DNA of 20,995 nt from an uncultured Peptococcaceae bacterium (GTDB lineage Bacteria > Bacillota > Desulfotomaculia > Desulfotomaculales > Desulfallaceae), in contig CAJYBN010000024.1 in NCBI GenBank assembly GCA_913064925.1, positions 1-20,995 on the forward strand, read 5' to 3'. Under the pieces are notes generated by a model, which was not told the DNA's origin, did not search any database, and saw only the letters and a list, made by a program, of their open reading frames with translations. Shown here piece after piece: positions 14,697-20,995 of the stretch. The stretch's first letter is position 1. Each line of letters opens with the position of its first letter. Position numbers and translations under genes: made by a program.

Positions 14697-15275
14697 TTAA
14701 CCAACCCCCCTCACCTTGCTCCGGGCTGCTTTGATTTGCTGTAGTTCATCTATATAATTGCGGGCAATTTGCTGTCCCAGCAGCATTATTCTTTGTTCTA
14801 CGAAACCGAGGTCGCTAAGCCCCACGGTGGGCACGGGCGTGTTTTCGCTTTTTACGTTTAGGCCGGTGTGTATGATCGTGGAAACGGGGGTCAGCGTAGC
14901 GATGGAAACGGAAAGCTTGCGTTCCTCCAGGAAAAGGTCGTCTCCCCTGCGCCTGATGAGCTTGTCCGCCCGCGGCAGCTGCTGGTTGATTATTTCTGCG
15001 ATAATGGCAATGAACAGGTGCTGCCTGGTGACGGTTTTTTCTAAGTCCATGGTGTCGAAGTGTTCAATAATAAAGTGAAGCATGTCTTCGCTGTAAATAG
15101 GAGCGTTTTGCAGCACGTCCTCCATGTCGACCATTTTTCCCGTGCTCACAGCACAGGGGCCGCGAAACATCACGATGCTATCGCCTTGTACGCCGAAATT
15201 GCGATAAGCCCATAGCGAAGAAAGCTGGCTCCCGTCGTATTTTGTTGGTAACTTGGAACAAAAAAAACTAATCAT
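14697..15275 (-). CDS. DUF366 family protein in the preQ0 operon
   Basis: A 192-aa soluble protein. The ATG at 15275 overlaps the queC stop (ATGA), which suggests translational coupling; a longer frame from 15338 would overlap queC by 67 bp and is not supported. The sequence (YDGSQLSSLWAYRNFGVQGDSIVMFRGPC, VDMEDVLQNAPIYS, MLHFIIEHFD, FLEERKLSVSIATLTPVS) is that of DUF366 (PF04017), a family without known function found in archaea and clostridia. RGPC near its front and the ERKLSVSI block are the conserved-looking parts. Being placed between queC and queE makes a role in 7-deazaguanine synthesis or use an attractive inference; no activity can be assigned. The family name rests on recognition and should be tested by profile search. 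Confidence 0.75.
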   Translation of the reverse strand: MISFFCSKLPTKYDGSQLSSLWAYRNFGVQGDSIVMFRGPCAVSTGKMVDMEDVLQNAPIYSEDMLHFIIEHFDTMDLEKTVTRQHLFIAIIAEIINQQLPRADKLIRRRGDDLFLEERKLSVSIATLTPVSTIIHTGLNVKSENTPVPTVGLSDLGFVEQRIMLLGQQIARNYIDELQQIKAARSKVRGVG

Positions 15276-15928
15276 GTTTTCACACCAGCCTTTTGCTTGG
15301 CGCGCGCCAGGCGCCGGCAGCTTTCGCACCGGCCGCACATTTGTTGACCGCTTTCGTAGCAGCTCCAGATCAGTTTAAACGGCACTCCAAGGCGCATTCC
15401 CAGCTGGACGATTTCTTCTTTGTTCAGTTGCTGAGTATAGCTTCTCACCCGGACGCCGTTCCTGGTTGAATAGCGCAGGGCCGCGTTGACGGCTTGGACA
15501 AATTCCGAGCTGTTGTCGGGAAAAGTGGCGGCTTCTTCACGGTTGAATCCCGTGATCACGAAATCGCACCCCAGCGCTTCGGCGTAGCAGGCGGCCAGGT
15601 TGATGAGAAAGCCGTTTCTGTTGGGAACCCAAACGGCCAAGGCGCTGTCCTGAACGGCAGAATTATCGTTCAGGTCCACGTTGGACGGCAGCTGCACGCT
15701 GCGGGAGAGAAGTGCCGACCGGCTGAAATCTTTGAAAAAGGGCGCCGGCAGCACTATGTGGTCTAGCCCGTAATAACACGCTATTGCCCCCGCCGCCGCA
15801 ATTTCGCTGGCCGCCGCCCTTTGCCCGTAGTCAACCGTTAAACACAGTACGACGGTTGTTTCCCTTATCGCCATGGCCAGGGATACGGTGGAGTCCAGGC
15901 CGCCCGACAGCAGTACCACGCTATGCAC
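15272..15928 (-). CDS. queC: 7-cyano-7-deazaguanine (preQ0) synthase
   Basis: ATP-dependent enzyme turning 7-carboxy-7-deazaguanine and ammonia into preQ0. Given from GTG at 15928, which sits 9 nt after AGGAGG and yields MHSVVLLSGGLDST, the usual short QueC front; two ATGs at 15937 and 15934 abut the same AGGAGG and are too close. Length is 218 aa. The PP-loop SGGLDST (8-14) binds ATP. The zinc site is C190, C198, C201 and C204 (CX7CX2CX2C). It overlaps queD upstream by 8 bp and the DUF366 gene downstream by 4 bp. Confidence 0.95.
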   Translation of the reverse strand: MHSVVLLSGGLDSTVSLAMAIRETTVVLCLTVDYGQRAAASEIAAAGAIACYYGLDHIVLPAPFFKDFSRSALLSRSVQLPSNVDLNDNSAVQDSALAVWVPNRNGFLINLAACYAEALGCDFVITGFNREEAATFPDNSSEFVQAVNAALRYSTRNGVRVRSYTQQLNKEEIVQLGMRLGVPFKLIWSCYESGQQMCGRCESCRRLARAKQKAGVKT

Positions 15929-16316
15929 GCTCATCATCCTCCTGGTAGCTGGCTGCTGCCCCGGAGGATTCCCAGACGGTGATTTTTTTTAAGTATATGT
16001 CTTTGCGGGGAAGCAGAGGCTTTATCGTCTCATACAGGTACCGGGCGATATTTTCCGCCGTGGGGTTCTGCCGGGATTCCCCGGAGTTAAAAGGGGGTTC
16101 CTCATTTAAATACCGGTGGTCAAGTTTCTGCAATGTTGTTTTTAATAACTCTTTCAGTTCCGAAAAATCGACAAGCATGCCGATATCGTTTAATTCCCGG
16201 CCGGAAACGGTCATTTCCACAATCCAGTTGTGCCCGTGCACGGCCGAGCACTTGCCCTTGTAACCGTTTAACCGGTGGGCGGCGCTAAAATGTTGAGACA
16301 CATGCAGATCGTACAT
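15921..16316 (-). CDS. queD: 6-carboxy-5,6,7,8-tetrahydropterin synthase
   Basis: Second enzyme of preQ0 synthesis; converts dihydroneopterin triphosphate to 6-carboxytetrahydropterin. It is 131 aa from the ATG at 16316, with AGGTG 6 nt ahead; a GTG at 16325 abuts GGAAAG and is less likely. Zinc ligands are H14 (FSAAH), H27 and H29 (VHGHNW), catalytic C23 (KGKC), and the substrate Glu in TVWESSGAAASY. First gene of the operon. No preQ1 riboswitch of the class I type was recognised in the 90-nt leader. Confidence 0.96.
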   Translation of the reverse strand: MYDLHVSQHFSAAHRLNGYKGKCSAVHGHNWIVEMTVSGRELNDIGMLVDFSELKELLKTTLQKLDHRYLNEEPPFNSGESRQNPTAENIARYLYETIKPLLPRKDIYLKKITVWESSGAAASYQEDDERA

Positions 16317-16407
16317 TTCCGGCACCTTTCCATTCAGCCTGGTTTATGTCACATGATGGCTTTTTTTATATTCTCCGTTTTACCGCATTCGTCCTGCATG
16401 GGGGCAC

Positions 16408-16437
16408 AAAAAGCGGCCCGGTAATCACCCGGCCGCT
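16408..16437 (-). terminator. Intrinsic terminator of the TPR gene
   Basis: On the minus strand AGCGGCC (16437-16431) pairs with GGCCGCT (16418-16412) with an inner GG/CC pair, followed by a run of five T's. It begins right after the TPR stop codon and separates it from queD. Confidence 0.85.
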
Positions 16438-16439
16438 CG

Positions 16440-17546
16440 TCAACCTGTCAGGCCCAGGGCTTTGCGGTAACATTCAGCGGCTTCCCTGGTTCTGCCCAGC
16501 TCGTTTAACAATTCGGCCCTCAGTCCCCATAGCTCAAACTCGTTTTTGCCGTTTTCCTTGCCGTTTTCCTTTAAGAGGGATTCACATATCTGCAGGGCTT
16601 CCTGGCACCGGTTAAGTTTTATCAAGCAGTTGATTTTATTGAGCATGATTTTCTTTTTAATATGTTCGTTTTTTTCTAGGGCGGCTGCCCTGTCGTAATG
16701 CACAAGGGCATCTTGGAGTTTACCGGTCATTTCCAGGCACATGGCCAGGTTGTTTTCCAACACGGCGTCCTTGGTGTTGTGTTTAGTGGCTGCTAAAAAG
16801 CAGTTCCGTGCTCTCTCCGTTTGGTTTGTTTTCAGGTAGCAGGCCGCCAAGTTGTTTAGTATGGTGTAATCGTTGGGAGCCAGCCCGCGGGCCAGCTCAT
16901 AGCAGGTTTGCGCTTCTTCGAACTGCCCCAGGCAAAACAAGCTGTATCCCTTGTTGTTCAGCAGTTCAAGGCTGTTTAATCCCATGTTCTGGGCTTTTTC
17001 GTAGTATTCCTGTGCTTCGCGGTGCCTGTTTAACTTGCTTAATGCCAGCCCGGTATTGAACAGCAGCACGGGATCAGTCTTGCCCTTGCGCAGGTCCTGT
17101 AAAAAAACCTGCAGGGCTTCCTGGATATAGCCCCTTTCCAGCAAGTCAAGGCCCACATCGTTTAAAATAGGCTGATTGACCGGCCATTCCCTTACCACTC
17201 CGGCCAGATCGTCCCAAGGATTTGATTTTTCCCGTTCGTTGCCGGCTTGTTTTTTTCTACCGGGCGCGAACTTTGATTTGTCCAGCCAGTAAAGAAAGCT
17301 GCCGATGTTTTCGGGACCGGCGGCTTTTTTCCAGTGCATCACCGCCTTGTCCACCTGGCCCTTTTTTAAAAACAGGCGGCTGGCATGCAGGTGCAGTTCC
17401 CGGTTCTGGGGTGATATATTGATGGCTTTTCGCAGCAGCTGCAGCGCCTTGTTTTCGGATCCAATGGTCTCCAGCACCAGGGCCATGCTGCAAAGCACCA
17501 GTATGCCGCCCTTAAGGCCTTTAAGACCCTTTAATATTCCCATCAC
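16440..17546 (-). CDS. Tetratricopeptide-repeat protein
   Basis: A 368-aa protein built of TPR helices: segments such as VLLFNTGLALSKLNRHREAQEYYEKA, LELLNNKGYSLFCLGQFEEAQTCYELARG and YTILNNLAACYLKTNQTERARNCFLAA fit the 34-residue TPR pattern, about eight repeats in all. It likely serves as a scaffold for protein contacts; a partner cannot be named. The start is uncertain: AGGAG at 17557-17561 is 7 nt from a TTG (17549), 10 nt from a GTG (17546) and 13 nt from an ATG (17543); GTG is used. The front (GILKGLKGLKGGILVLCSMALVL) is hydrophobic but reads more like a first TPR helix than a signal peptide. A 12-bp tandem duplication (16548-16571) repeats KENG. It stands alone between copZ and queD. 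Confidence 0.85.
   Translation of the reverse strand: MMGILKGLKGLKGGILVLCSMALVLETIGSENKALQLLRKAINISPQNRELHLHASRLFLKKGQVDKAVMHWKKAAGPENIGSFLYWLDKSKFAPGRKKQAGNEREKSNPWDDLAGVVREWPVNQPILNDVGLDLLERGYIQEALQVFLQDLRKGKTDPVLLFNTGLALSKLNRHREAQEYYEKAQNMGLNSLELLNNKGYSLFCLGQFEEAQTCYELARGLAPNDYTILNNLAACYLKTNQTERARNCFLAATKHNTKDAVLENNLAMCLEMTGKLQDALVHYDRAAALEKNEHIKKKIMLNKINCLIKLNRCQEALQICESLLKENGKENGKNEFELWGLRAELLNELGRTREAAECYRKALGLTG
16548..16571. repeat. Perfect 12-bp tandem duplication in the TPR gene
   Basis: Positions 16548-16559 and 16560-16571 are identical; in frame this repeats a four-residue unit (KENG) between two TPRs. Confidence 0.9.
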
Positions 17547-17627
17547 CAAACCCACGCTCCTCGATTTAGTTTGGTGAGGAAATATTCGATTATTTTAATG
17601 CCAAACCCTTCCAAACGAACCAAAAAA

Positions 17628-17654
17628 TATAATACATTTACCGTCAATATTATA
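17628..17654. repeat. AT-rich inverted repeat ahead of the TPR gene
   Basis: TATAATA (17628-17634) and TATTATA (17648-17654) are inverse arms around 13 bp, about 80 bp upstream of the TPR start. Possible operator or promoter material; no confident promoter was found with it. Confidence 0.35.
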
Positions 17655-17655
17655 C

Positions 17656-17675
17656 AAAAGGCGCCCGGCAGGCGC
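17656..17675 (-). terminator. Probable terminator of copZ
   Basis: On the minus strand GCGCC-TGCCG-GGCGC (17675-17661) is followed by CTTTTG. The stem is only 5 bp but all G/C, and it lies 30 bp after the copZ stop. Confidence 0.5.
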
Positions 17676-17705
17676 GTGTTTGCGGTTATATGTAGTTATT
17701 GCCCG

Positions 17706-17921
17706 TTATTCCACCACGTGGTAGCCCAGGCCGTTGATGCTATTAATTAGCTCGGTGCGAGAAATTTCTCCCGGGTCAAAGTCAATGCTGACCTTTTTAC
17801 GCTCCAGGTCTACATTAACGTTTTGTACCCCCTTCTTTCCCTGGAGTTCTTTTTCCACCGCGTTTTTGCAATGCCGGCAAGACATTCCATCAACACGCAA
17901 TTCCACTTGTTGCAATGCCAT
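17706..17921 (-). CDS. copZ: CopZ-like heavy-metal chaperone
   Basis: A 71-aa HMA-domain protein. The metal site is DGMSCRHC (M13, C15, C18, the MXCXXC motif), followed by the usual beta-alpha-beta pattern ending GYHVVE. It would bind Cu(I) and hand it to a P-type ATPase or regulator; none is adjacent. The start is ATG at 17921, 9 nt after GGGAGGT; the in-frame ATG at 17945 overlaps the probable -10 box and cannot be on the transcript. Zinc or mercury binding cannot be excluded from sequence. Confidence 0.88.
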   Translation of the reverse strand: MALQQVELRVDGMSCRHCKNAVEKELQGKKGVQNVNVDLERKKVSIDFDPGEISRTELINSINGLGYHVVE

Positions 17922-17943
17922 ACCTGGCTCACCTCCCGGTTTC

Positions 17944-17973
17944 ATTATAATTCATGGTTACCATAACTATCAA
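17944..17973 (-). promoter_or_regulatory. copZ promoter with palindromic operator in the spacer
   Basis: On the minus strand TTGATA (17973-17968) and TATAAT (17949-17944) are 18 bp apart. The palindrome ATGGTTACCAT (17954-17964) is centred in the spacer, as in MerR-type metal-responsive promoters. A TATAAT is also present on the plus strand at 17974-17979 for the divergent gene, with a poor -35. Confidence 0.55.
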
Positions 17974-18023
17974 TATAATATACGGCAGCCCGGGCGTTGA
18001 TAATAAATACAGGAGGTGTTTTG

Positions 18024-18179
18024 ATGAAGGGCAAAGAAAAGGGAAAAAAGAAAAGCGGGCCTTACGGGCTCGGGCGCGCATGGGTGGAAGAGCCCACCGG
18101 GTCTGCGCCGCTGGTTAACCTGGACGGGCGCCAGGAACCCGGCAACGAGGAAAAAAGGCGGGGAAATGCCGGTAAATGA
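18024..18179 (+). CDS. Small basic protein, unknown
   Basis: A 51-aa ORF with an excellent AGGAGGTG ribosome site ahead of ATG at 18024. It begins with a Lys-rich stretch (KGKEKGKKK) then GPYGLGRAWVEEPTG and is hydrophilic, with no transmembrane span and no cysteine. I do not recognise a family. Its stop codon (18177-18179) lies in the loop of a terminator hairpin, so it is a self-contained transcription unit divergent from copZ. The ribosome site and terminator together make it a real gene more likely than not. Confidence 0.65.
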   Translation: MKGKEKGKKKSGPYGLGRAWVEEPTGSAPLVNLDGRQEPGNEEKRRGNAGK

Positions 18180-18194
18180 TACCGGTATTTTTTT
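18169..18194 (+). terminator. Intrinsic terminator overlapping the 51-aa gene's end
   Basis: CCGGTA (18169-18174) pairs with TACCGG (18180-18185) around AATGA, followed by TATTTTTTT. The stop codon TGA is in the loop. Confidence 0.8.
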
Positions 18195-18255
18195 GTGGCG
18201 ACAGCATAATCGGGTGATTAGTTCATAAAATTTAAGGTAAAAAGGAGGTGGGCGT

Positions 18256-18657
18256 ATGGTTCCCCTGAAACAGGAAAGAACAGGTCACCCGCTGTTGAAT
18301 TTGTCTTCCGTCCTCAAGGGCGTGCTGGTCGCTTTGATTATCACCATCCTGGGATGCGCCTTGCTGGGCGTTGTTTACCACGTTACCTCGGTTACCGAAA
18401 AGACGCTGCCGCTGGCAGCCACTGTTTTATTTTATGTGAGCATTTTTGCCGGCAGCGCTTCGGCAGCCCGGGATGCGGGTTGCAAGGGTTTGTTGCATGG
18501 CATTGGTGTGGCGGTGGTTTTTGTGGCGCTGGCCTGGTTGATGTCCGTTTTTCTTCTCCAGGTCCAGGGTAAAGCTTTATCGTTACTGGTCAAGGGCCTG
18601 ACTTCGTGCTTGGCCGGCGGTGCCGGCGGCATACTGGGCGTGGGGTTGTCTAGGTAA
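18256..18657 (+). CDS. TIGR04086-family membrane protein
   Basis: A 133-aa protein with four hydrophobic spans (about residues 20-42, 52-70, 81-103 and 110-130). It starts with ATG at 18256 behind AAGGAGGTG. The layout LKGVLVALIITILGCALLGVVYHVTSVTEKTLPL, then a short GSASAARDAGCKGLLHGIGVAV loop is that of the TIGR04086 family of clostridia, which is of unknown function and is often found near secretion or SCIFF-peptide genes; neither is visible here. It stands behind the 51-aa gene's terminator, so it needs its own promoter, which I could not define. Confidence 0.75.
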   Translation: MVPLKQERTGHPLLNLSSVLKGVLVALIITILGCALLGVVYHVTSVTEKTLPLAATVLFYVSIFAGSASAARDAGCKGLLHGIGVAVVFVALAWLMSVFLLQVQGKALSLLVKGLTSCLAGGAGGILGVGLSR

Positions 18658-18672
18658 AAGCGGCGGCCGGCG

Positions 18673-18765
18673 TCAGCTGACCAGTATAGACAAGCCCAGT
18701 AGTATTATGCCCGCTGCCAGCATCAACAAGCCGGCGTACAAGCGGAAAGCGGCTTTGCTGAACAT
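18673..18765 (-). CDS. 30-aa single-span membrane peptide
   Basis: A short ORF with ATG at 18765 behind GGGGGATG and stop TGA at 18673-18675. It encodes a basic front (MFSKAAFRLY) followed by one hydrophobic span (AGLLMLAAGIILLGLSILVS), i.e. N-in topology by the positive-inside rule. It is convergent with the TIGR04086 gene, 15 bp from its stop. Function unknown; too short for family matching by eye. The combination of a ribosome site, positive-inside topology and clean ends supports a real small protein. Confidence 0.55.
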   Translation of the reverse strand: MFSKAAFRLYAGLLMLAAGIILLGLSILVS

Positions 18766-18808
18766 GATTTCATCCCCCGTTTTTATAAATTAATATGCTG
18801 TAAAACTT

Positions 18809-18832
18809 ACACCGGTCCGAGGTGACCGGTGT
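18809..18832. repeat. Perfect hairpin upstream of the 30-aa peptide
   Basis: ACACCGGTC (18809-18817) and GACCGGTGT (18824-18832) are perfect inverse arms around a 6-nt loop. On the minus strand it is followed by AAGTTTTAC, not a clean T run, so terminator or operator are both possible. A TTGACA starts at 18835 on the minus strand, but no good -10 lies at 17 bp. Confidence 0.5.
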
Positions 18833-18858
18833 CAAATCTTAGCAAACAGGGGTAATCG

Positions 18859-19044
18859 GTGCAAAACCGCTTTTCCTACTTCCAGATCTTTAACAACCAG
18901 TTACGCAAAAAAGAAGGCAAGCGCACGAAATACACCCGCAAAACTCTCACTCTCCTTTTCGAGGACTGTTTATGTAATATATATATTTGCGTCAGGAGGG
19001 TGATGTGTCATTTGCGGGGGTGTACCGAAGCCAATAAACGCTAA
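18859..19044 (+). CDS. Doubtful 61-codon ORF before the helicase end
   Basis: Starts with GTG at 18859, 6 nt after AGGGG, and ends at 19044 overlapping the dinG stop. The product is basic with several Cys near its end and no recognisable family. An internal ATG at 19003 sits 3 nt after a strong AGGAGGGTG but leaves only 13 codons. The 18658-19040 gap holds this, the hairpin and the 30-aa peptide; I see nothing else in it. Probably not a functional gene. Confidence 0.2.
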   Translation: MQNRFSYFQIFNNQLRKKEGKRTKYTRKTLTLLFEDCLCNIYICVRRVMCHLRGCTEANKR

Positions 19045-20995
19045 ATCCAGCTGGCCAATTTTTTCCTGATAAAGGACGTATCCTCGTACAGGTAGGAATG
19101 GACGGGCAGGGAGTTTAAAAACGCCCGGCCGTACTGTTTTTCCATAATGCGCCTATCCAGCACGATTATCGCACCCCGGTCCTGCCCGCTCCTGATCAAC
19201 CGGCCGAAGCCCTGCTTAAAACGAATAACGGCTTGCGGCAAGCTTAAACTATAAAAACCGCTGCGACCACGGGAAGCGATGGCTTCGCTTTTGGCCTCCA
19301 ACACCGGGTCGTTGGGCGGGGCAAACGGTAGTTTAACGATAATAACATTAACCAGGGCGCTGCCGGGCACGTCAATGCCTTCCCAAAAACTGGACGCCCC
19401 GAATAGCACGCTGCGCCCGTCCCGGGAAAACTCCTCCACTAACCTGGCCCGGCCGCCGTCAATATTGTGTCCCAGAAGAAAGATGTTGTTGGCGTCGAAA
19501 AGGGGCTTGCACCGGAAGTATATCTCGCGCAGCAGCTTGTGTGAAGTAAAAAGCACCAGGGTGCGGCCGCTGGTTTCTATGGACAGGTCACATATGGCAC
19601 GCGCCAGCGCGTTTAAATAAACATTTTCTTCTGTTTCGTTGATGGCCGGCACGTTGCGGGCAATGCAAAAAAGGCACTGGTTATCGTAATTAAACGGCGA
19701 AGCCACCTGTTTGGTGACCAGCGCGCCGCGGGGCAGGCGGTCCAGGCCGCATTGCTCGACGAAGTGGTCGAAGGTGCCGTTCACCGTTAGGGTTGCGGAC
19801 GTCAGAATGACGGTGGCGGTGGAGCTAAATAAATGACGGTACAACATTTCGCTCACATCAATGGGCGTGGCGTAAAGCGAGCAGTTGCTTTTTTGGCCCT
19901 GGACGGCGGGCTGGGTTGTTTCCGCCCAGCAGACGTAGTTTTTCTCTGGTTTTTCCATTATAAAGCGGAAATTGGCCAGGTATTCTTCCCCGGTGACGGC
20001 GATACTTTTGATGTCCCGGTAATTTTCCTCCCAGGCTTGGCCGGTGCCGGCCCACATTTCCACCTGTTCGGCCACGGCATTCAGGCCGGCTAAAAAATGG
20101 CGGAGGTGGGCGGACATGTTTTGGTACACTGCCGTAACCGCCGTCGTAACGCCGGGTTTTTTATGCAGGCGCAATTTATGGCGGTTGTGGTCGGCCGCCG
20201 CGGTGCAGCGCCGGCAAGTATCAATGAAATGAGTAAAAAATACCTCCAAGCTGTCCAGCAAAGCCTGCCTGGTTTGTTGCAGGCCGTTTAGGGCTGCCGG
20301 CCACTCCTTGCCGCTTGGTGGCGGCGGTGCTGCTTCCTGCATTTTCTTGATGCATTTGCCTGCCATGTGCAGCCACTGCAGCATTTCTTTTCTGGTAATA
20401 CTTTTCCCCAGGTACTTGGTGGCCGTTTCCTCAAGATGATGTGCCTCGTCGATAATGAGAGCTTCGTATTGCGGAAGTATCTGGCTGTCTGCGGTTAGGC
20501 TGGTGAACAGCAGTGAATGGTTGACGATGACCAGGTGCGCGTTTTCCGCGTTGCGCCTGGCCCGTTGTACAAAGCAGTAGCGGCTGTACCAGCGGCATGC
20601 GCCGCCCAGGCAGGATTCGCTTTCCGAGCATACCTGCCGCCAGGTTTCTTTGTCGGGGCCGAAAAGGTTTAGCTCTGCTTTGTCGCCGCTGTCCGTTTCC
20701 TGTAGCCAAACCAAAAGCCTGGCCATAAGCAGCGCTTCGGCCGGCGCCAGCGCCGGAACAGCGGAAAGCAGCTGGAAAAAGCGGCGCAGGCAAATATAGT
20801 TGGCGCGCCCTTTGAGCAGGGCCGCCCTAAAGGGCAGGTTCAACTTGCTTATTAACGGGATGTCCTTGCACCAGAGCTGTTCCTGCAGGTTTAGCGTGTT
20901 GGTGGCCACGACAGCGCGCTGCTTGTGGCGCACTGCCCAAAGCAGGGCCGGCAGCAGGTAGGCCATGGTTTTTCCCGTGCCGGTGCCCGCTTCCA
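19041..20995 (-). CDS. dinG: DinG-type iron-sulfur DNA helicase, 5' end cut by window
   Basis: ATP-dependent 5'-3' superfamily 2 helicase of the XPD/DinG group; about 650 residues are visible and the N terminus lies beyond the right edge. The Walker A loop EAGTGTGKT is encoded at 20967-20993. Counting from the ATG at 20966, iron-sulfur cysteines are C59, C119, C124 and C131 (CX59CX4CX6C, close to DinG), the Walker B is DEAH (173-176), and motif VI QGFGRLIRSGQDRGA lies near the end with FWEGIDVPG upstream. DinG enzymes unwind R-loops and D-loops. Firmicute versions often carry an N-terminal DnaQ-like exonuclease domain; its presence here cannot be judged. It is transcribed towards the 30-aa peptide. 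Confidence 0.92.
   Translation of the reverse strand, partial: EAGTGTGKTMAYLLPALLWAVRHKQRAVVATNTLNLQEQLWCKDIPLISKLNLPFRAALLKGRANYICLRRFFQLLSAVPALAPAEALLMARLLVWLQETDSGDKAELNLFGPDKETWRQVCSESESCLGGACRWYSRYCFVQRARRNAENAHLVIVNHSLLFTSLTADSQILPQYEALIIDEAHHLEETATKYLGKSITRKEMLQWLHMAGKCIKKMQEAAPPPPSGKEWPAALNGLQQTRQALLDSLEVFFTHFIDTCRRCTAAADHNRHKLRLHKKPGVTTAVTAVYQNMSAHLRHFLAGLNAVAEQVEMWAGTGQAWEENYRDIKSIAVTGEEYLANFRFIMEKPEKNYVCWAETTQPAVQGQKSNCSLYATPIDVSEMLYRHLFSSTATVILTSATLTVNGTFDHFVEQCGLDRLPRGALVTKQVASPFNYDNQCLFCIARNVPAINETEENVYLNALARAICDLSIETSGRTLVLFTSHKLLREIYFRCKPLFDANNIFLLGHNIDGGRARLVEEFSRDGRSVLFGASSFWEGIDVPGSALVNVIIVKLPFAPPNDPVLEAKSEAIASRGRSGFYSLSLPQAVIRFKQGFGRLIRSGQDRGAIIVLDRRIMEKQYGRAFLNSLPVHSYLYEDTSFIRKKLASWI

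Noticed and set aside
15276..15338. Longer DUF366 start at 15338
   Set aside because: It would overlap queC by 67 bp with a Pro/Arg-rich front unlike the family; the ATGA overlap at 15275 is the normal operon pattern.
16317..16405. preQ1 riboswitch ahead of queD
   Set aside because: The leader is about 90 nt but I could not find the class I pseudoknot pattern (C-rich loop plus A-rich tail meeting the ribosome site). A covariance-model search would settle this.

Overview
The window looks like chromosome from an endospore-forming, anaerobic-type Firmicute of the Peptococcaceae/Desulfotomaculum kind. The indicators are SpoVB, a cytosolic PAS histidine kinase of sporulation-kinase type, YpmA-family and TIGR04086-family proteins, a FusA2-type EF-G paralogue, strong AGGAGG-type ribosome binding sites and frequent TTG/GTG starts. 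The genus cannot be fixed from sequence reading alone. Most genes lie on the minus strand.

Region 1 (1-4721) is the right end of an integrated mobile element. On the minus strand it carries a MerR/Xis-type HTH protein, a primase-polymerase/RepA-like helicase fusion and, overlapping that and running off the left edge, a small TubC_N-like protein. On the plus strand are a zinc-finger protein and a complete tyrosine recombinase. The two arms diverge from a 143-bp control region with a good minus-strand promoter, a weaker plus-strand one and a perfect inverted repeat over the minus -35. The integrase faces the 3' end of a tRNA-Val(CAC) gene (4722-4796), the classical arrangement for insertion into a tRNA 3' end. 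No capsid, conjugation or cargo genes are visible; the rest lies to the left of the window. A cluster of about nine short TGTCCAAG/CTTGGACA repeats in the 3' end of the primase gene is a candidate replication origin.

Region 2 (4797-10810) is core chromosome: an exported NodB deacetylase/putative glycoside hydrolase fusion with a perfect 36-bp in-frame tandem duplication, an orphan PAS histidine kinase, and an EF-G paralogue (fusA2 type) with a clear intrinsic terminator and a long leader containing a short hairpin plus U-rich tract.

Region 3 (10811-16440): spoVB on the plus strand, preceded by a SigE-like promoter, is convergent with and overlaps by 6 bp a compact minus-strand operon queD-queC-DUF366-queE-folE-ypmA-surE. 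FolE, QueD, QueE and QueC together are the full GTP-to-preQ0 route (7-deazaguanine, precursor of queuosine in tRNA). The DUF366 gene is embedded between queC and queE with start/stop overlaps, which points to a role tied to this pathway.

Region 4 (16440-20995): a TPR protein, a CopZ-like copper chaperone whose promoter spacer contains a palindrome, a divergent 51-codon basic protein whose stop codon sits in its own terminator loop, a TIGR04086-family membrane protein, an untracked 30-aa single-span membrane peptide on the minus strand, a short poorly explained stretch, and a DinG-type iron-sulfur helicase truncated by the right edge.

A recurring theme is short perfect tandem duplication: 36 bp at 6709-6780, 18 bp at 13938-13973 and 12 bp at 16548-16571. 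No CRISPR array, rRNA or insertion sequence was seen.
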